From positions 1 through 64,000 of the forward strand of contig JAGVSM010000981.1 in NCBI GenBank assembly GCA_022494885.1: a stretch of 64,000 bases of DNA, in the 5' to 3' direction. This document shows, piece after piece, positions 31,874 to 43,879 of the stretch (position 1 is the first letter of the stretch; the number at the start of each line of letters is the position of its first letter). This DNA is from Micrasema longulum (Eukaryota; Arthropoda; Insecta; Trichoptera; Brachycentridae). A model generated the notes under the pieces. That model saw only the letters and a program-made list of their open reading frames with translations. It did not search any database and was not told the origin of the DNA. The translations under genes and the position numbers were made by a program.

Positions 31874-32369
31874 CTTCAAGCAAATAACAACCAAATAATA
31901 AATACGAAATAAAACAACTGAAATTCTCTAGACTCCTTATAAGAATATCAGAAAACTTTATAATGTTTCGTAAAATATTTCTAAAATAATTATAAAAAAC
32001 ATTGGAATAACTATTTAAGACTAGTATTTATAGAACTCAGAGTGCGTTCACGCGAAAAAGTAATATTTTACATAAATAAGCCCCAAATTTGGCATTTATA
32101 GATAAATCTCACTAAGGGTTATTTGCACGAAAAGAGGTGACATTTTTTACGCAACCATTTTGAAGAAAAAGTATAATTTAATAAACTTTAACTTTTTCAG
32201 TGTAATTTGCCCTAAACTGTTGGTTGATTGTTTAGAATCATATATGTACGAAAGAAAGGTTAAATGTATTGGTTCTGTTTAAATCCAGTAAACACAAAGG
32301 AATCAATATTCCCTTCTCCATCTCTGTTGAAATAAATAACAACTTTGCTTGCTAATTAACTAATTAATT

Positions 32370-32750
32370 GGCTACAACAGCGATGAAGAACATTTAAGAG
32401 AAGGTAACATAGAAGTCTAGGCATCTACAGGGCTTATGACCTGTCATTGGCTGTTTCAAGTGGCCACTTTACACACTGTGTAACATTCACCATTCTGTCC
32501 ATATTTGAACATCTATATTCCTTCAATTATTTCATGTGTTGATGTTTGTGAAGTTAAAGAGCTGAAACCTTTATTAATGCGGGTGCGCGTCATAAGCCCT
32601 GTAGATGCCTAGACTTCTATATTACCTTATCGTAAATGTTCTTCATCGCTGTTGTTATATGTTAATGTTAACAGCTCCCCAGGGAGTTGAATCCAGTCCT
32701 TCTTTACAAAAAATTAGACAAACTCAAAGTATTGTTGATAATTATTTGGC
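32370..32750. mobile_element. FB element, foldback copy
   Basis: Left arm GCTACAACAGCGATGAAGAA with CATCTACAGGGCTTATGACC; right arm CATAAGCCCTGTAGATGCCT and TTCTTCATCGCTGTTGTTAT. It ends CTCCCCAGGGAGTTGAATCC and ATTAGACAAACTCAAAGTAT. This is a well preserved palindrome, same subfamily as 25000-25440. Confidence 0.8.
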
Positions 32751-33889
32751 GTCTAAAAAACAACACTGAAACAAATAATAAACGCATTTATTTTCACAAG
32801 ACTGACTGTTTTTTTTTTTTTTTTTAAACAACATATATTTGGTTGCGCCACATGTACTGTGTATATGAGAATTGCACATTGATTTGTAGGTTGCAGTGTT
32901 AAATTTATTGCTAGTTAGTAAACCCTAGTGAAAATGTTGTAATTATCCTACTGTGGGTACAAACTTTTTATCCCCGGCCTAATAACAACTGAACTGTCAC
33001 CGAGTAATCACGTGCTTTTTTAATTTAATAATTTGTTTTAGCAATCAATAAGTCATTGTGTCGTGTTGTCGCATATTAATAACTAAGAAACAGATCCTGA
33101 CCATCAGAATCTGATCCGGCCTGCCGCGAGAGTATTGTCCCAACAATAAGATGCCAAGAATTCCGTACAAGGTTGATAATTGCATCCCTTTGTATTATAG
33201 TACGAGGGCAAAGAATAAAGATAACGCAAATCCGCAAACCAGCAAAAATTCGAGCGTCTAATAATCATGTCTCGGTTCCTTCTACTTTTATATGTAAAAC
33301 ATTGTTTGGATAAATTTTTACAACGACAATACACGTAGATTATAAGGCTAATAAATACACGCCCAACCCCAAAATGATTTATTAGTGTAATACATTCGTA
33401 CGCAAAGATGAAACTTTTTTATTATCAAAGGCAGAAAATGCCTGCGAAAATTTTGAAATTGTATTTAACTTATTTTATTTTTAACGAACCATTCTGCTTA
33501 CGTTACCTGTAACGAGTCGAAGAACTTTTTTAGACGAAATGAACTGCTTGTAAATAAGTTTTATTTTGGATTGATTGATTGTAAAGAAATGTGTTGCTAC
33601 AAAAAAAAAAAAAAATATGCACACTTCTAATTAAATTAGATATTTTGTTATAATACCACTAGAATTTATTTTGGGGAACTACTATATTTATAGTCTCGGG
33701 AAGCACAGATCTTTTTACCTACGCGTGTAGAACTAAAATGTAAATTTAACGTTAATATATTAAAATAAAAAATCTAAGCGAAGATGAGCGAATGAAGAAT
33801 TTCAATGCAACGAGAAACTGGGTATAAAAAATGTTTTCTTACGCTTGTACCACGAAGTTTCTCAAAAAAAACGACTGATAAACGAATTA

Positions 33890-34135
33890 CTTTAAACAGA
33901 GTCACAAGTTCTCCGAAATCAACCAATGACATGTTCTGATACATTTCCAGCTACCGGAAAGCCATTCCCCCAATCAGGACAACTCACCGCAGAGAACTTG
34001 AGACGTCGCGCGTCGCGTCGCTGGCGGAGTAATTTAAAAATCACGGAACATTAAACAATCATAAAGCTGGTAATACAATACATAATATTTATTTTTTATT
34101 TAGCTCAGTTTGATAGTCTATATGGACGAACAAAT
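33890..34135 (+). repeat. Two-copy dispersed repeat (R5), copy 2
   Basis: Blocks shared with 5675-5930: CACAAGTTCTCCGAAATCAA, TTTCCAGCTACCGGAAAGCC, CCCAATCAGGACAACTCACC and AGCTCAGTTTGATAGTCTAT. A CG-rich patch (GACGTCGCGCGTCGCGTCGC) is at the position of GACGTCACTTG in copy 1. Confidence 0.6.
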
Positions 34136-35475
34136 GACGGAATGGAACCATTTCTTTAATTCGCATGAAATCAAACCCCTTCATTCTATAACAAGTAAAG
34201 GTTAAATAATAAATGGCTAAAAAAATTATAATAATACAAAATTTTAAAATCACTTACCCATATTAGGGAAATAAACCCCTCTCCTTCATTAGCTTCTCCC
34301 ACCCCTGTAGGGATTTTTTTTCCTGTATATTTTAACTACACGTGAAGATTGAAAAATCTGTGCTTTTCGAAACTTTACTTTAGTGCTCCGAAACAAATTC
34401 AAGTGGTCTCACAAAAATATATTTTATTGAATAAATTTAATCAAGTTATTCCACAATTTTAATGCTTATTCTAATACAATTGCACATACTTGTTGTCAAC
34501 AAATTAAATGATCTTTTTGATACATTTCATACTTCGCCTGCCATAATTAAATACAAAATAATGTCAAGAACAACATAATTATCATTTATTTTTATTATTT
34601 TTAAATCTTGAGATAGGGCACTCATAAACATATTCTAATGAGTGCTCTAATAGTAATAATGCACATATATTTAATTTACAAGTTTTTTAACACATTCTGC
34701 TTGAATTTTGTTTTTTTTCTTTACCAATGCTTTTTCCCATTTATAAAAAAATAATATTAAAATTAGTGATTTCTTTACTACTCAATTATTTATTTGGTGT
34801 AATTTTTTTTGATTGTTTTTATAAATCTGTGAGTAAATTGAATCGCACACTTAAGTAACTTTGTTGTAATTTTTTTAAGAGTCATAACTACCACCATTAT
34901 TTTTTTATTGTAATCTTTTTGATTTATTTTGCAAACTATTTTTTATTTATTTATAAATAAAAAATCACATTATTATATACATCGCTCGAGGTTTAGCAGT
35001 TGGGAGTGGGTACAAAGTTTATTTTCGATGTCGGAATTTATATCGCGACATTTTTACTCCGTAGTTGACATATCTTCATGCAAAAGTTCTGATATATTTA
35101 CTTCATGCATTTCAAAACTGTAAATATAAAACTTTCTTCAAGCAAGATAACCAACTTTGCCAATATTCAAGGATAGTACGATGTACGACTTACATATCTC
35201 TCTAGCTGAAGAATCATTCAGAAAGCAGTCTAAAAAAGCTATTAGTTAGGTGGTACAAAAACGCTCGGGGTATTTAGTATGAACGTCTGGTTTATAGTAT
35301 AGGTAGATTAAAGTTATAAAAATTCAGAGCATTATAAATGGTAAAAACAACTTTTTCTTAGATTTACTAATTTCATTGATATTTTTAATATGGTAAATAA
35401 TTTTACTTGATTTAGAGAAATTATATAAAAAATTACATGTTTTATTTTTTTAAGGAATAACCCGCAAATATATAT
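34136..35475. other. AT-rich intron sequence, nothing recognised
   Basis: One C-rich patch at 34260-34320 (CTTCTCCCACCCCTGTAGGG) has no matching partner in the window. The frame at 34929-35123 shows no protein features. Confidence 0.5.
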
Positions 35476-35479
35476 TTTA

Positions 35480-35665
35480 GAGGCTTGTCAGCAGATGGAA
35501 ATGAGAGAATATGGATAAGTTATGAAGAATACACTGCAACGGCCAGACCAATTAAAAAAAAAACTTTCATGGATTTTTTCTTGCTACTGGCGGGAATCAA
35601 ACCCGCGACGACAGTTTTGGAATTAATCGTTTTACCAACTGCGCCACAGTGTCAAAATTTTTTTC
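35480..35665 (-). mobile_element. tRNA-derived SINE, minus copy
   Basis: On the minus strand ACTGTGGCGCAGTTGGTAAA and GTCGCGGGTTTGATTCCCGC form good A- and B-box regions. They are followed by a short body (GGTCGTTGCAGTG on this strand resembles CCGTTGCAGTGTATTCTTC). The anticodon-arm region does not give a credible tRNA fold, so it is not called as a tRNA gene. Confidence 0.6.
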
Positions 35666-35866
35666 TGAAATTATTTGCATTGTTAATGTCAATGAAATAA
35701 AACACATATTAAAAAAAAATTATTTAAAATTCCATACTAAAACTTAAAAAAAATACAAATAATTAATCTCCATCAATTCTTGTAATGTTAATCAACAATA
35801 TAATAACAATAAATTCAAATGTCAAATAATTTAATTTTTCAATCTTCTTTTTCTCTGTATGCCCTG

Positions 35867-37250
35867 TTAGGTATCCGCAACGTTGGCAATCACTCTGGCG
35901 AAGGTGTCTCTGTCCTGTGCGGCCCGGAAAATTTTCTCCACAGTCCTGAAGCCAGTCCAGTCTCGTATATTACGTAGCCAAGGACATCTGTCTTTATCCA
36001 GCCCCTCGGGGACCCTAATCTTGCCCTTTAAAATTGAATTAAGCAAGTGGCACTTTTCTCCACGCATTATTATTATTTAAAAAAAAAATTTATTAACATA
36101 AACGCCAAATCTGCCTTTTACAAAAATTTATAATACAAACATATTTAGCTAAATATATATTTTTTTAAAACATAAATTTCCTTTTACCCAAGATTTATTA
36201 AAAAAATAACCTAAAAATAATACACCATATTCAGTAAAAAACTTAACCAATTTGACAATAAATGTAAAAAACAAATTAAATAATAAAATATTTAAGAGTA
36301 ATATAACAAGAAAATCATAAGTACTGTTTTATACAGCTGGGCAAAGTGAATAAAACATTGTATATATTATGAAATGCATAAATAAATCAATGAAATTACC
36401 ATTTACCATCTTTGAAAAAATTCAAAAGGTTTGTTCTATAGGAACAATATCCTACATTAAATATATCAGATACGTGGGAATAACTATTGCCGAGTTCATG
36501 AAGTCTGCTTAGTATGGCATTACAAGTATACACTGTTCGTAAATTGTTGCTACAAAAATGTATGCCCCAGGTACGAAATTTTATGGTAGTTAAGAGTTCT
36601 TTGTTTGTTCTAGCTCGACTTAAAACTTCTGAGTTCGTTATCAGGTCTGTCCAAGATATCTTATGCATTCTGCGATGTAACCATATCTCAAAAGCCTCCA
36701 GTCTGTTCATAGTATTCACCTTCAGTGTCCAAGTCTCACAGCCAAACAACAATACAGATCACACATGACCTTTTAACAATCTTCGCCTTATTTTCAAGTT
36801 TAGATTAGCTTTGCAGAAGAGGGACTTCATTTTATTAAAAGCTGCTCTTGTTGTCTCAATTCTGCATTTATTTTCTATATCTGGGTCGAGGGTTTCTGTT
36901 TAAATACTGCCGAAGTACTTAAACTTGTCCATTTTTTCAATGTCACTGACCCATCAATTGAAGAGAAAATATGGAGTTGTTTATTCGGCCAAATGTTAAC
37001 TATTTTATTTTACTAACATTAATTGTTAAACCCAGTTATTCACTAAGCGTATCCACTCTTTTTAACAGCTCCTGAAGATTGGTAATGGTATCCTCCAGCA
37101 AAACAGTGTCGTCGGCGTACCCGATATTGTTGATTACAACTCCATTGATCTTAGACCTGTTCAATTGTTCTTTAGCGCTTTCTTAAAAATACAGTCAGAA
37201 TATAAGTTGAAAAGCATGGGAGACAAGATACAACAATGTCGCACTCAATT
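35867..37250 (-). pseudogene. Non-LTR retrotransposon, RT core to C-terminus
   Basis: Reading right to left: VRHCCILSPMLFNLYSD at about 37245-37195, NNIGYADDTVLLEDTIT (catalytic YADD) near 37125, LFGCETWTLKVNTMNR with LHRRMHKISWTD at 36752-36640, and GKIRVPEGLDKD with PWLRNIRDWTGF at 36030-35940. These are in order for an insect endonuclease-RT LINE. Frameshifts, stops and an AT-rich insertion at 36070-36395 disable it. The insertion includes TTTGCCCAGCTG, as in the repeat tail at 1860. Confidence 0.85.
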
Positions 37251-37285
37251 AACTAATTATTAATGGTTTTTAAAGATATTTAACT

Positions 37286-37564
37286 GTATGCAGCTAGCTA
37301 TTGATCATGTGCAATCAATTTATAATCCCAGTGAGTGAAGAATTCCCTTTCCCCTTTTCTCAATCCAATGAGGTGCATATTATGAACTTTTGTATTACTT
37401 CTCTTCCTTCAGAACAAAATTGGCCACCAGATTACAGAGAACTCCTTTGGCAGCTTTTCTCGTTCGGCAACGAGCAAATATTCCGTGTGTGTAGGCACCG
37501 TCAAGGAGACTTATGTCCTCAGATGCGGTGTGCGATATGTGGTGGGCAAGCAGTATGCAGCTAG
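37286..37564 (+). other. Segment between 12-bp direct repeats, with open frame
   Basis: GTATGCAGCTAG occurs at 37286-37297 and 37553-37564. The 255 bp between are open on the plus strand from ATG 37307 and include SLPSEQNWPPDYRELLWQLF and CRHRQGDLCPQMRCAICGGQ. The direct repeats look like a target-site duplication of a retrotransposed or captured piece, but there is no A-tail. It is richer in GC and Cys than its surroundings. No family is recognised. Confidence 0.4.
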
Positions 37565-37689
37565 TTTAGTAACAATATAAATACATTTATAGCACAAATT
37601 TTACACTTCAAACCTTAATATCTTAAAATTATGTTTTTACACATTCATAATTTTGGCGTTGGCCCGACGATATGTGATGTGACAATATT

Positions 37690-38170
37690 GTATGGACAAA
37701 TTACAACAGGGATGGAGAATACCTTAAATAAGGGAATATGGAAGTCTAGGCATTTACAGGGCTTATGACCTGTCATTGGCTGGTTTAAGTGGCCACTTTA
37801 CACATTGTGTAACATTAACCATTTTGCCTATGTTTGAACATCCTTTTTTTTCAATTCTTCCATTTGTTGATTTTAGTGAAGTTAAAGAGCTGAAACATTT
37901 ATTGTTGTGATGAGATTCATCTGACTGAATTATTTCACATACAAGGAAACGCCTGAAAACAATTTTCCAATTTTTAAACTTCTTCTTGGACCAGTTAGTT
38001 TGATTACAATATTAGAGTTTGTCCAAATGTTTGTTGCCTAGACTTCCATATTCCCTTATTTAAGGTATTCTCCATCCCTGTTGTTATTTTTTAATCTTAA
38101 TGACTCCCGAGGGGGTGAAATCCAGTCTTTTGTCTACAAACATTTGGACAAACTCAAATATTGTAATATT
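37690..38170. mobile_element. FB element, well preserved copy
   Basis: Left arm TTACAACAGGGATGGAGAAT, GGGAATATGGAAGTCTAGGC; centre with GATTCATCTGACTGAATTAT; right arm CTAGACTTCCATATTCCCTT, GTATTCTCCATCCCTGTTGT, then GACTCCCGAGGGGGTGAAAT and AACATTTGGACAAACTCAAA. It is useful as the reference copy. ATTGTAT occurs at both outer borders. Confidence 0.85.
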
Positions 38171-39479
38171 GTATTGGTTTTTAGTATCGAGAGCAAGCAT
38201 TAGTTTAAAATTTCGGTCTTTATTACATTAAGTCGCATTGCCAATATGCACATAATTTGATTTATGATGCAGCAAGCAAAATTGATCAGTCTCTTGTTCC
38301 ATACAGAGACATACCCTTGTTTAATTCTCCTTGCGCGATGGTAGAACATTAACGTTGGAGATAAATTACTATCAAATTCTCTACATTATTCTCATGATAG
38401 ATTAATTGTTTGTGTAACTAATGGATGATCAATATTGGAATATTATTAGAGAGGTGATTGTGTTGGAAATTGACCGTATCGTCTTCATTTGTTACTGACA
38501 CCATTAATCAATTTCATTAAGTGTTAATTTGATTCACAAACGTACATAAATCAAACCGTTCATTTTTCGTTCCCTAGTTTGACTATTTTTAATAGTCATC
38601 ATCTTTTGTTTACGGGGTCCTTTATTTGAGTTGAGAAAAACAAAGGGGCACTTAAAATATTTTTTGGCAATTCATGAAATCACCATTTCAAAAAGCTAAT
38701 TCAATTTCTAAAGAATTTTTCGTTTACTCATATCATCGATACGCACATTTTTTTTATTTATTTGAACGGGGCATTACGCAAGATCGTAATAAACTAAAGA
38801 TCGGGTTAAAACAATTTTATTTTGTTTATTTTACTTCGGGATTGTGTTTTTATATAGTCCCTAAGGTAACAACACCGTAATTCATTTTTGATATTTTTAC
38901 AGGACTGCGATAAAAACTGCTTATTTTATTGAATTGAAAAAGAACAAGATTTAAAGTTTTTAAAGGACGATAGTTTATGTATAATGTTTTATTTTAATAA
39001 ATTTCAAGACGTAATTTAGTTGAACTTTTTAGTAAAATAAGGAGTTTTTTCATTGTCCTGTAAAAATAACAAAAATGACTTACGCTGTGTTGTTACTTAA
39101 GAAACGATATGAGTATTAAAATCTCATTTAGTATTATTGTTTCATTTACACTTTTTAATACCATGTACTCGTATAATTGACAGAAATGTCATGTGTAAAT
39201 AAATAAAAAATAAGTGAAAATTATATTACGCAATTTAAAATAAAAAAAACCGATACTTGTTTTCTTAAAAAAAATATTTTTTTCCCTCATAGTTTCATAG
39301 ACTCGTATTGTTTCCTGTCTATTATAATTTTTTTCATAAAAGTTTATATATTTATTGTTTTTTTATTATTATTACATAGGTTACCAGTACACGTAAATAA
39401 AAGTAGGAAAAATTTCGCATAGGCACCATCTGTGCGTGGATACAACTGATTTAATTAGTTTTACGTGACAGGACGATTT
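38171..39479. other. AT-rich intron sequence, nothing recognised
   Basis: The frame at 38674-38880 has no recognisable protein features. Confidence 0.5.
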
Positions 39480-39840
39480 TATGGATAAAATTACACATAC
39501 ATACTGATACATACATGCTCACACACATATCCATACATAACATACATGTGAATATACGCACATACTTGCATACACATATATATATTTTAGTACAAAACAC
39601 AAAAACAAAAAAGTAACATATTTTGTTAGTAGTTTAGCTAAAATAATCAAGCAAGATCCCTTTTTTAGCATATTTTTTAATGATGCGATTGGTTAAGCTT
39701 CTCATGCCTCTCACATTATTAGGAAATACATTGTTTAGTCTAGAAGCGAAAAAGAGTTCATGTCTCTGTTCTAGTTTAGTTTTACGAAGGGGTACTTTGA
39801 TTTTAAGGTTAATTTTATTCCCATTTTATAGCATCGTTCA
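39480..39840 (-). pseudogene. Non-LTR retrotransposon ORF2 end with CA/TA-rich 3' UTR
   Basis: The minus-strand frame from about 39800 to the stop at 39634 encodes KIKVPLRKTKLEQRHELFF, ASRLNNVFPNNVRGMRSLT and NRIIKKYAKK. The L-F-F-x-x-R-L-N-x-x-P pattern resembles the C-terminal L-Y-N-x-L-P region of LINE ORF2. The 3' side continues into an ACATAC-rich simple sequence (39485-39600). Confidence 0.55.
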
Positions 39841-39871
39841 AAAAATGTAAGAAAATGATTAATAATTAATT

Positions 39872-40435
39872 AAATCAGGGATGGAGAATACATTTAAGAA
39901 GATAATATGGAGGTCTAGGCATTTACAAGGCTTATGACCTGTCATTGGCTGGTTTAAGTGGCCACTTTACACACTGTAACATTCACCATTTTGCCTATGT
40001 ATGAACATGCATATTTCTTAAATTCAACCATTTGTTGATTTTAGTGAAGTCAAAGAGCGGAAACCTTTATTGTTGTGAAAAGATTCATTTGACTGTAGCC
40101 TAGTATGTGAAATAATTCAGTCAAATAAATCTCTTCACAACAATAAAGGTTTCAGCTCTTTAACTTCAGTCAAATCAACAAATGGTTGAATTTAAGAAAT
40201 ATGGATGTTCAAACATAGACAAAATGGTGAATGTTAGACAGTGTGTAAAGTGGTCACTTATACCAGCCAATGACAGGTCAGAAGCCCTGTTAATGCCTAG
40301 ACTATCATATTCCCTACTTTAAGGTATTCCCCATCCCTGTTGTAATTTGTTAATCTTAATGACTCCCGAGGGGGTGAAATCCAGTCTTTTTCCTACAAAC
40401 ATTTGGACAAACTCAAATATTGTAAATAATTAAAT
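39872..40435. mobile_element. FB element, full foldback copy
   Basis: Arms face each other around the short centre GACTGTAGCCTAGTATGTGA: ATTCATTTGACTG on the left, CAGTCAAATAAATCTC on the right. Outward blocks pair successively (GCGGAAACCTTTATTGTTGT / ACAACAATAAAGGTTTCAGC, CATTGGCTGGTTTAAGTGGC / CTTATACCAGCCAATGACAG). This copy shows best that the element is a palindrome of roughly 560 bp. Confidence 0.85.
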
Positions 40436-40439
40436 GTGT

Positions 40440-40520
40440 TTTATATCAAGCATGGGTGTTTTGTGCCATAATTCACCACCGTTATTCAACCTTCTGGCCT
40501 ATTGAAGTGCAAAGAAATGC
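40440..40520 (+). mobile_element. S1 SINE body fragment
   Basis: TATCAAGCATGGGTGTTTTG, ATAATTCACCACCGTTATTC and CTGGCCTATTGAAGTGCAAA match the S1 body at 61745-61810 in order. The head is missing. Confidence 0.6.
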
Positions 40521-40704
40521 ATATTTAAGTTAATACTAAGCAAGCAAATACTTATCTTTATTAATAAGAGTGCTGATTGGATAAAGGTTATGCTTGCCGA
40601 TTTTTTATTATTCTTCATCTAACGAAACCAATATGTGTTAATTTACAGAAAAATACTAACTTTGTAATTACTTAATAAAACTACAATTATCTTGAATTTT
40701 TATT

Positions 40705-41095
40705 TAAATTTGTTTCAACAAAGAAGGAAAACATTTTTGTGAAGGGAATATAAAGGTCTAGGCATTTACAGGGCTAATGATTTGTCATTGGCTGGTTTAA
40801 GTGGCCACTTTGCACACTCTGTAACATTCACCATTCTGACCATGTTTGAATATCCTCATTTCCTCAACTCTATCATCTGTTGACTTTTGTGAAGTATAAG
40901 AGCTGAAACCTTTATCACGTGCGTGAGATTCATCCGCTGAACCAAATTTTCAGGCGTTGCCTAGTAGGTGATTATTCCCGTCTCAAAAATGTTTTCCCTC
41001 TCTGTTGAAATAAATTTAAATATAAATATATCCCTAAGGAGGAAGTCCAACCAGTCTGCAAGCATTTGGGCATACTCAAACATTGTTATCTTGTA
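40705..41095. mobile_element. FB element copy
   Basis: TTGTTTCAACAAAGAAGGAA, GGCATTTACAGGGCTAATGA, TTGGCTGGTTTAAGTGGCCA, an inner part, then TTTTCCCTCTCTGTTGAAAT and GTCTGCAAGCATTTGGGCAT. Same subfamily as 11878-12170. Confidence 0.75.
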
Positions 41096-41289
41096 TTTAT
41101 TCAGTACTTTTGTTTGATTTTTTAAAATGCAGAAATTTGTATTTAATGTGAAAGATATCAGGTAGTTGAAATGGGAAATTCTGATTTTTCTTACGTCAAG
41201 ATTTACAAAAAATTGAAAGATTTTTATGAATCCCTTGCAACATAAAGAAACGTTTTGTAAGTGGGTAAATGCAAATTGAATTTAGAGCC

Positions 41290-41500
41290 TTAATAAATAC
41301 GCCGAGGCTGTAAATGCGATAATGTGATCAGGATAAAAGTAGGGTGTAAGGATAGAAAGCCTCCAAGCCCTCTCAGCTCATTCCATCCTTCATACGTGAT
41401 TAGGTGGGTGCTGACGCGATCCAGTAGACCACACGAGGCGTCTATGCCAACATCGTATGGTTTCCCAAAGGGTGTGACTTGACGCAAAAGAAAATGAGAA
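41290..41500. other. Unassigned block of higher GC content
   Basis: The minus strand is open and reads GKPYDVGIDASCGLLDRVST, then HLITYEGWNELRGLGGF. Composition is unlike the flanking AT-rich DNA. No family was recognised. It could be a transposon coding remnant. Confidence 0.3.
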
Positions 41501-41754
41501 TAAAGATTTGAATCAAATATTCGAAAGTCAATGGAAAAAATGCCGGGAATATATTTTATTTTTTGGATAAATATTACTTTATTGCCGAGTAACTTCAAAA
41601 ACTACAACAAGGTAATTTTAAAATCAGGTTATGATTTCATTTCATCACGACTTGCCTATTTGTGCAATTGTGGACTAAGATGGAGAAGCAGAATATGTGT
41701 TTTTAGTAAGTAACTCAAAAATGCTGATTTTGAAGTTTTTTTGCTATTTTTATT

Positions 41755-42900
41755 TTATTTATTTATTTATACATTTTATCATAAATACAATTTTATGTTC
41801 ACTTTGCCCAGCTAACAATGGTACATACCCCGTTCCAAGCTAGGCAATTACATTTTAATACATGATATTGGTTTACAAGTTAATAGAACGCACAGACTAA
41901 TAAAATATAAACTAACTCGTTTACACATTTTGATACATATACATACACACATACACATATACACATATACATATGTACATACATAAACATATATACACCA
42001 GGGGCGAACCGTGTATAGAAGCGATTATGCTCAGCTTACCGTTATATTTGAATAACCTTAATAATGTTTTTTTGTAAATTTATTTACAGAAAAACAAACA
42101 AATAATTACCATTTATTTTAAATCATTTACACCGTTTGTATTTTTATCCTAATATAAATATAAATTTTAATAAAGCCTGCCCAGCGCCTGCGGGGAGCTG
42201 AGAAACTAGCCGATTATTCCGGCTTATTTTTTCATACAAATAAGTGTACTATATTTTGAATATATTAACCCCAGTGCGGGTTTTTTTCTAGTTTAAACTT
42301 GCAGATTACACAAATTATTTGAAGATTCTTGATTTGGAAAACCGTATTTCGTACATTTTTTCTTAAGGCCTATTTTCCTTTGAGATGGTACTTTTAACAT
42401 AAGACATAAGTACTTTCATGCGTCATATTGCAGGACATAAAGCGCTCCACGCGGCCGTTTTTAGCACTAGTAATTACAAGAACAATGCGGCCAGTTGACA
42501 TTTGAATTGAATACCTAATATCGACTGAATTCATAATGGAATTTATTATTTATTTTTTAATGAATTATACATTAAAGTAATGGATAATATATCTTTATAA
42601 TATAATACATCACGAAAGTACATCGTTTGAGTTGATTTCATGGATGAGAGTTGTTGTATCAAACAGAACCACAGAAAATATCAATTTATAGTATATACTA
42701 CTTACATTTAATTATGTACCTCCTATGTAGGTACAAATAAATGAAATTTTTTATAGCTTACCTTTAAATAAAATCACCATTCGCCACTGATATACATATA
42801 CACACATATATACATACATATTTACACACATGTACATACACTCATGTGCATACATATACATAAATTCATAAAACATACACATTTTTAAAAATATAATGCA
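41755..42900 (-). mobile_element. Repeat tail matching 1600-1930, interrupted
   Basis: In reverse it carries the same sequence as the 1143-1937 repeat: CATGAAGTTTTGCAT near 42905, the GT/AT-rich tract, ATTGCCTAGCTTGGAACGGG near 41835, GTTAGCTGGGCAAAGTG and the TAAATAAATAAA tail at 41755-41775. A hAT-like element is inserted in the simple-sequence tract. Confidence 0.65.
41999..42789. mobile_element. hAT-like non-autonomous element, 791 bp
   Basis: Left end CAGGGGCGAACCGTG and right end CACCATTCGCCACTG are imperfect inverted repeats with the CAG...CTG form usual for hAT elements. The flanks ATATACAC and ATATACAT (41991-41998, 42790-42797) fit an 8-bp duplication, though the surrounding sequence is a simple repeat. 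Internal AGCTTACCG / TAGCTTACC also match. There is no transposase frame. Confidence 0.68.
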
Positions 42901-43109
42901 AAACTTCATGATTGCCATTTGTACCTATATTTTTTAAATTATTATTTTTTATATTTAATTTTTAACATCCAGTAAGCATCTCCAATCCGTGGCATGCATC
43001 AACCTTTCCGACTCCCTACGACCAATGTTATGAAAGCGATGTCAACAAGTTATCTACATACTTGTCATAATTATCCCACAAATATTTATTAACCCAAAAC
43101 TGTATAAAA

Positions 43110-43319
43110 ATGTTTTTGGTTTAGTGACTGACCGAAAAAGATTTTCAGCCGAAACGAAAACCGAATTTCGACTTCTGTTCTAAAAACGCATAAAATTAGG
43201 CATTTTCATTTTAACCTTGCAAGTTCATGAAAAAAAATGTTAAATAAAACGACATGAAACGAACGGCATAAATTTAATGAGTAAATTGGTTTATTTTTCG
43301 CGATCCTTGGTTCTATTTC
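43110..43319. repeat. CCGAAA-rich repeat remnant, second patch
   Basis: It contains GACCGAAAAAGATTTTCAGC, CGAAACGAAAACCGAATTTC and, further on, AAATTTAATGAGTAAATTGG and TTTATTTTTCGCG. These resemble, in reverse, the sequence at 590-800. Ends are not defined. Confidence 0.35.
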
Positions 43320-43700
43320 AATATTTTGAGTTTGTCCTAATATTTGTAGACAAAATACCGGATTCATCTGATCGAAATATTTCACATACTAGGCATTACC
43401 TGAAAGCAATTTCTTAATTTTTAAACTGCTTTTACCAGTTGGATTTACCACATCAGATCAGATGAATCTGTTTTTAACAATAATGGTTTCAGTATTTTCA
43501 CTTCACTAAAATCAACACATGGAAGAATGAAAGAAATATGGATGTAAAAACATGGGCAAAATAGTGAATGTTACAAAAGGTGTAAATTGGCCACTAAAAT
43601 CAGCCAATGACAGGTCATAAGCCCTGTAAATGCCTAGACTTCCATATTATCTTCTCTCAAATGTTTTCCATCCCTGTTGTAATTTGTTTGAGCTTTTTAT
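43320..43700. mobile_element. FB element copy
   Basis: It begins ATATTTTGAGTTTGTCCTAA and has an inner part in both orientations (GATTCATCTGATCGAAATAT). It ends AATGACAGGTCATAAGCCCT, GCCTAGACTTCCATATTATC and CATCCCTGTTGTAATTTG. Confidence 0.75.
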
Positions 43701-43879
43701 TTCGTTTTTACGTTATACATATAACTTACATTCATCAGTTTTTCTTTCTATCAGAAACTCTCACTTATTAATAATAAGTCACAAAAAACTTATAAAAAAT
43801 CAAAGAAAAAAGATCTTAAAACTACTAACCATAGTAAAAAAATCACAAAATCTTTTATTTTAATTTTATTTTATTTTAT

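Noticed and set aside
35587..35660. Possible tRNA gene on the minus strand
   Set aside because: A and B boxes are good, but no convincing cloverleaf or acceptor pairing was found; it is more likely a SINE head.
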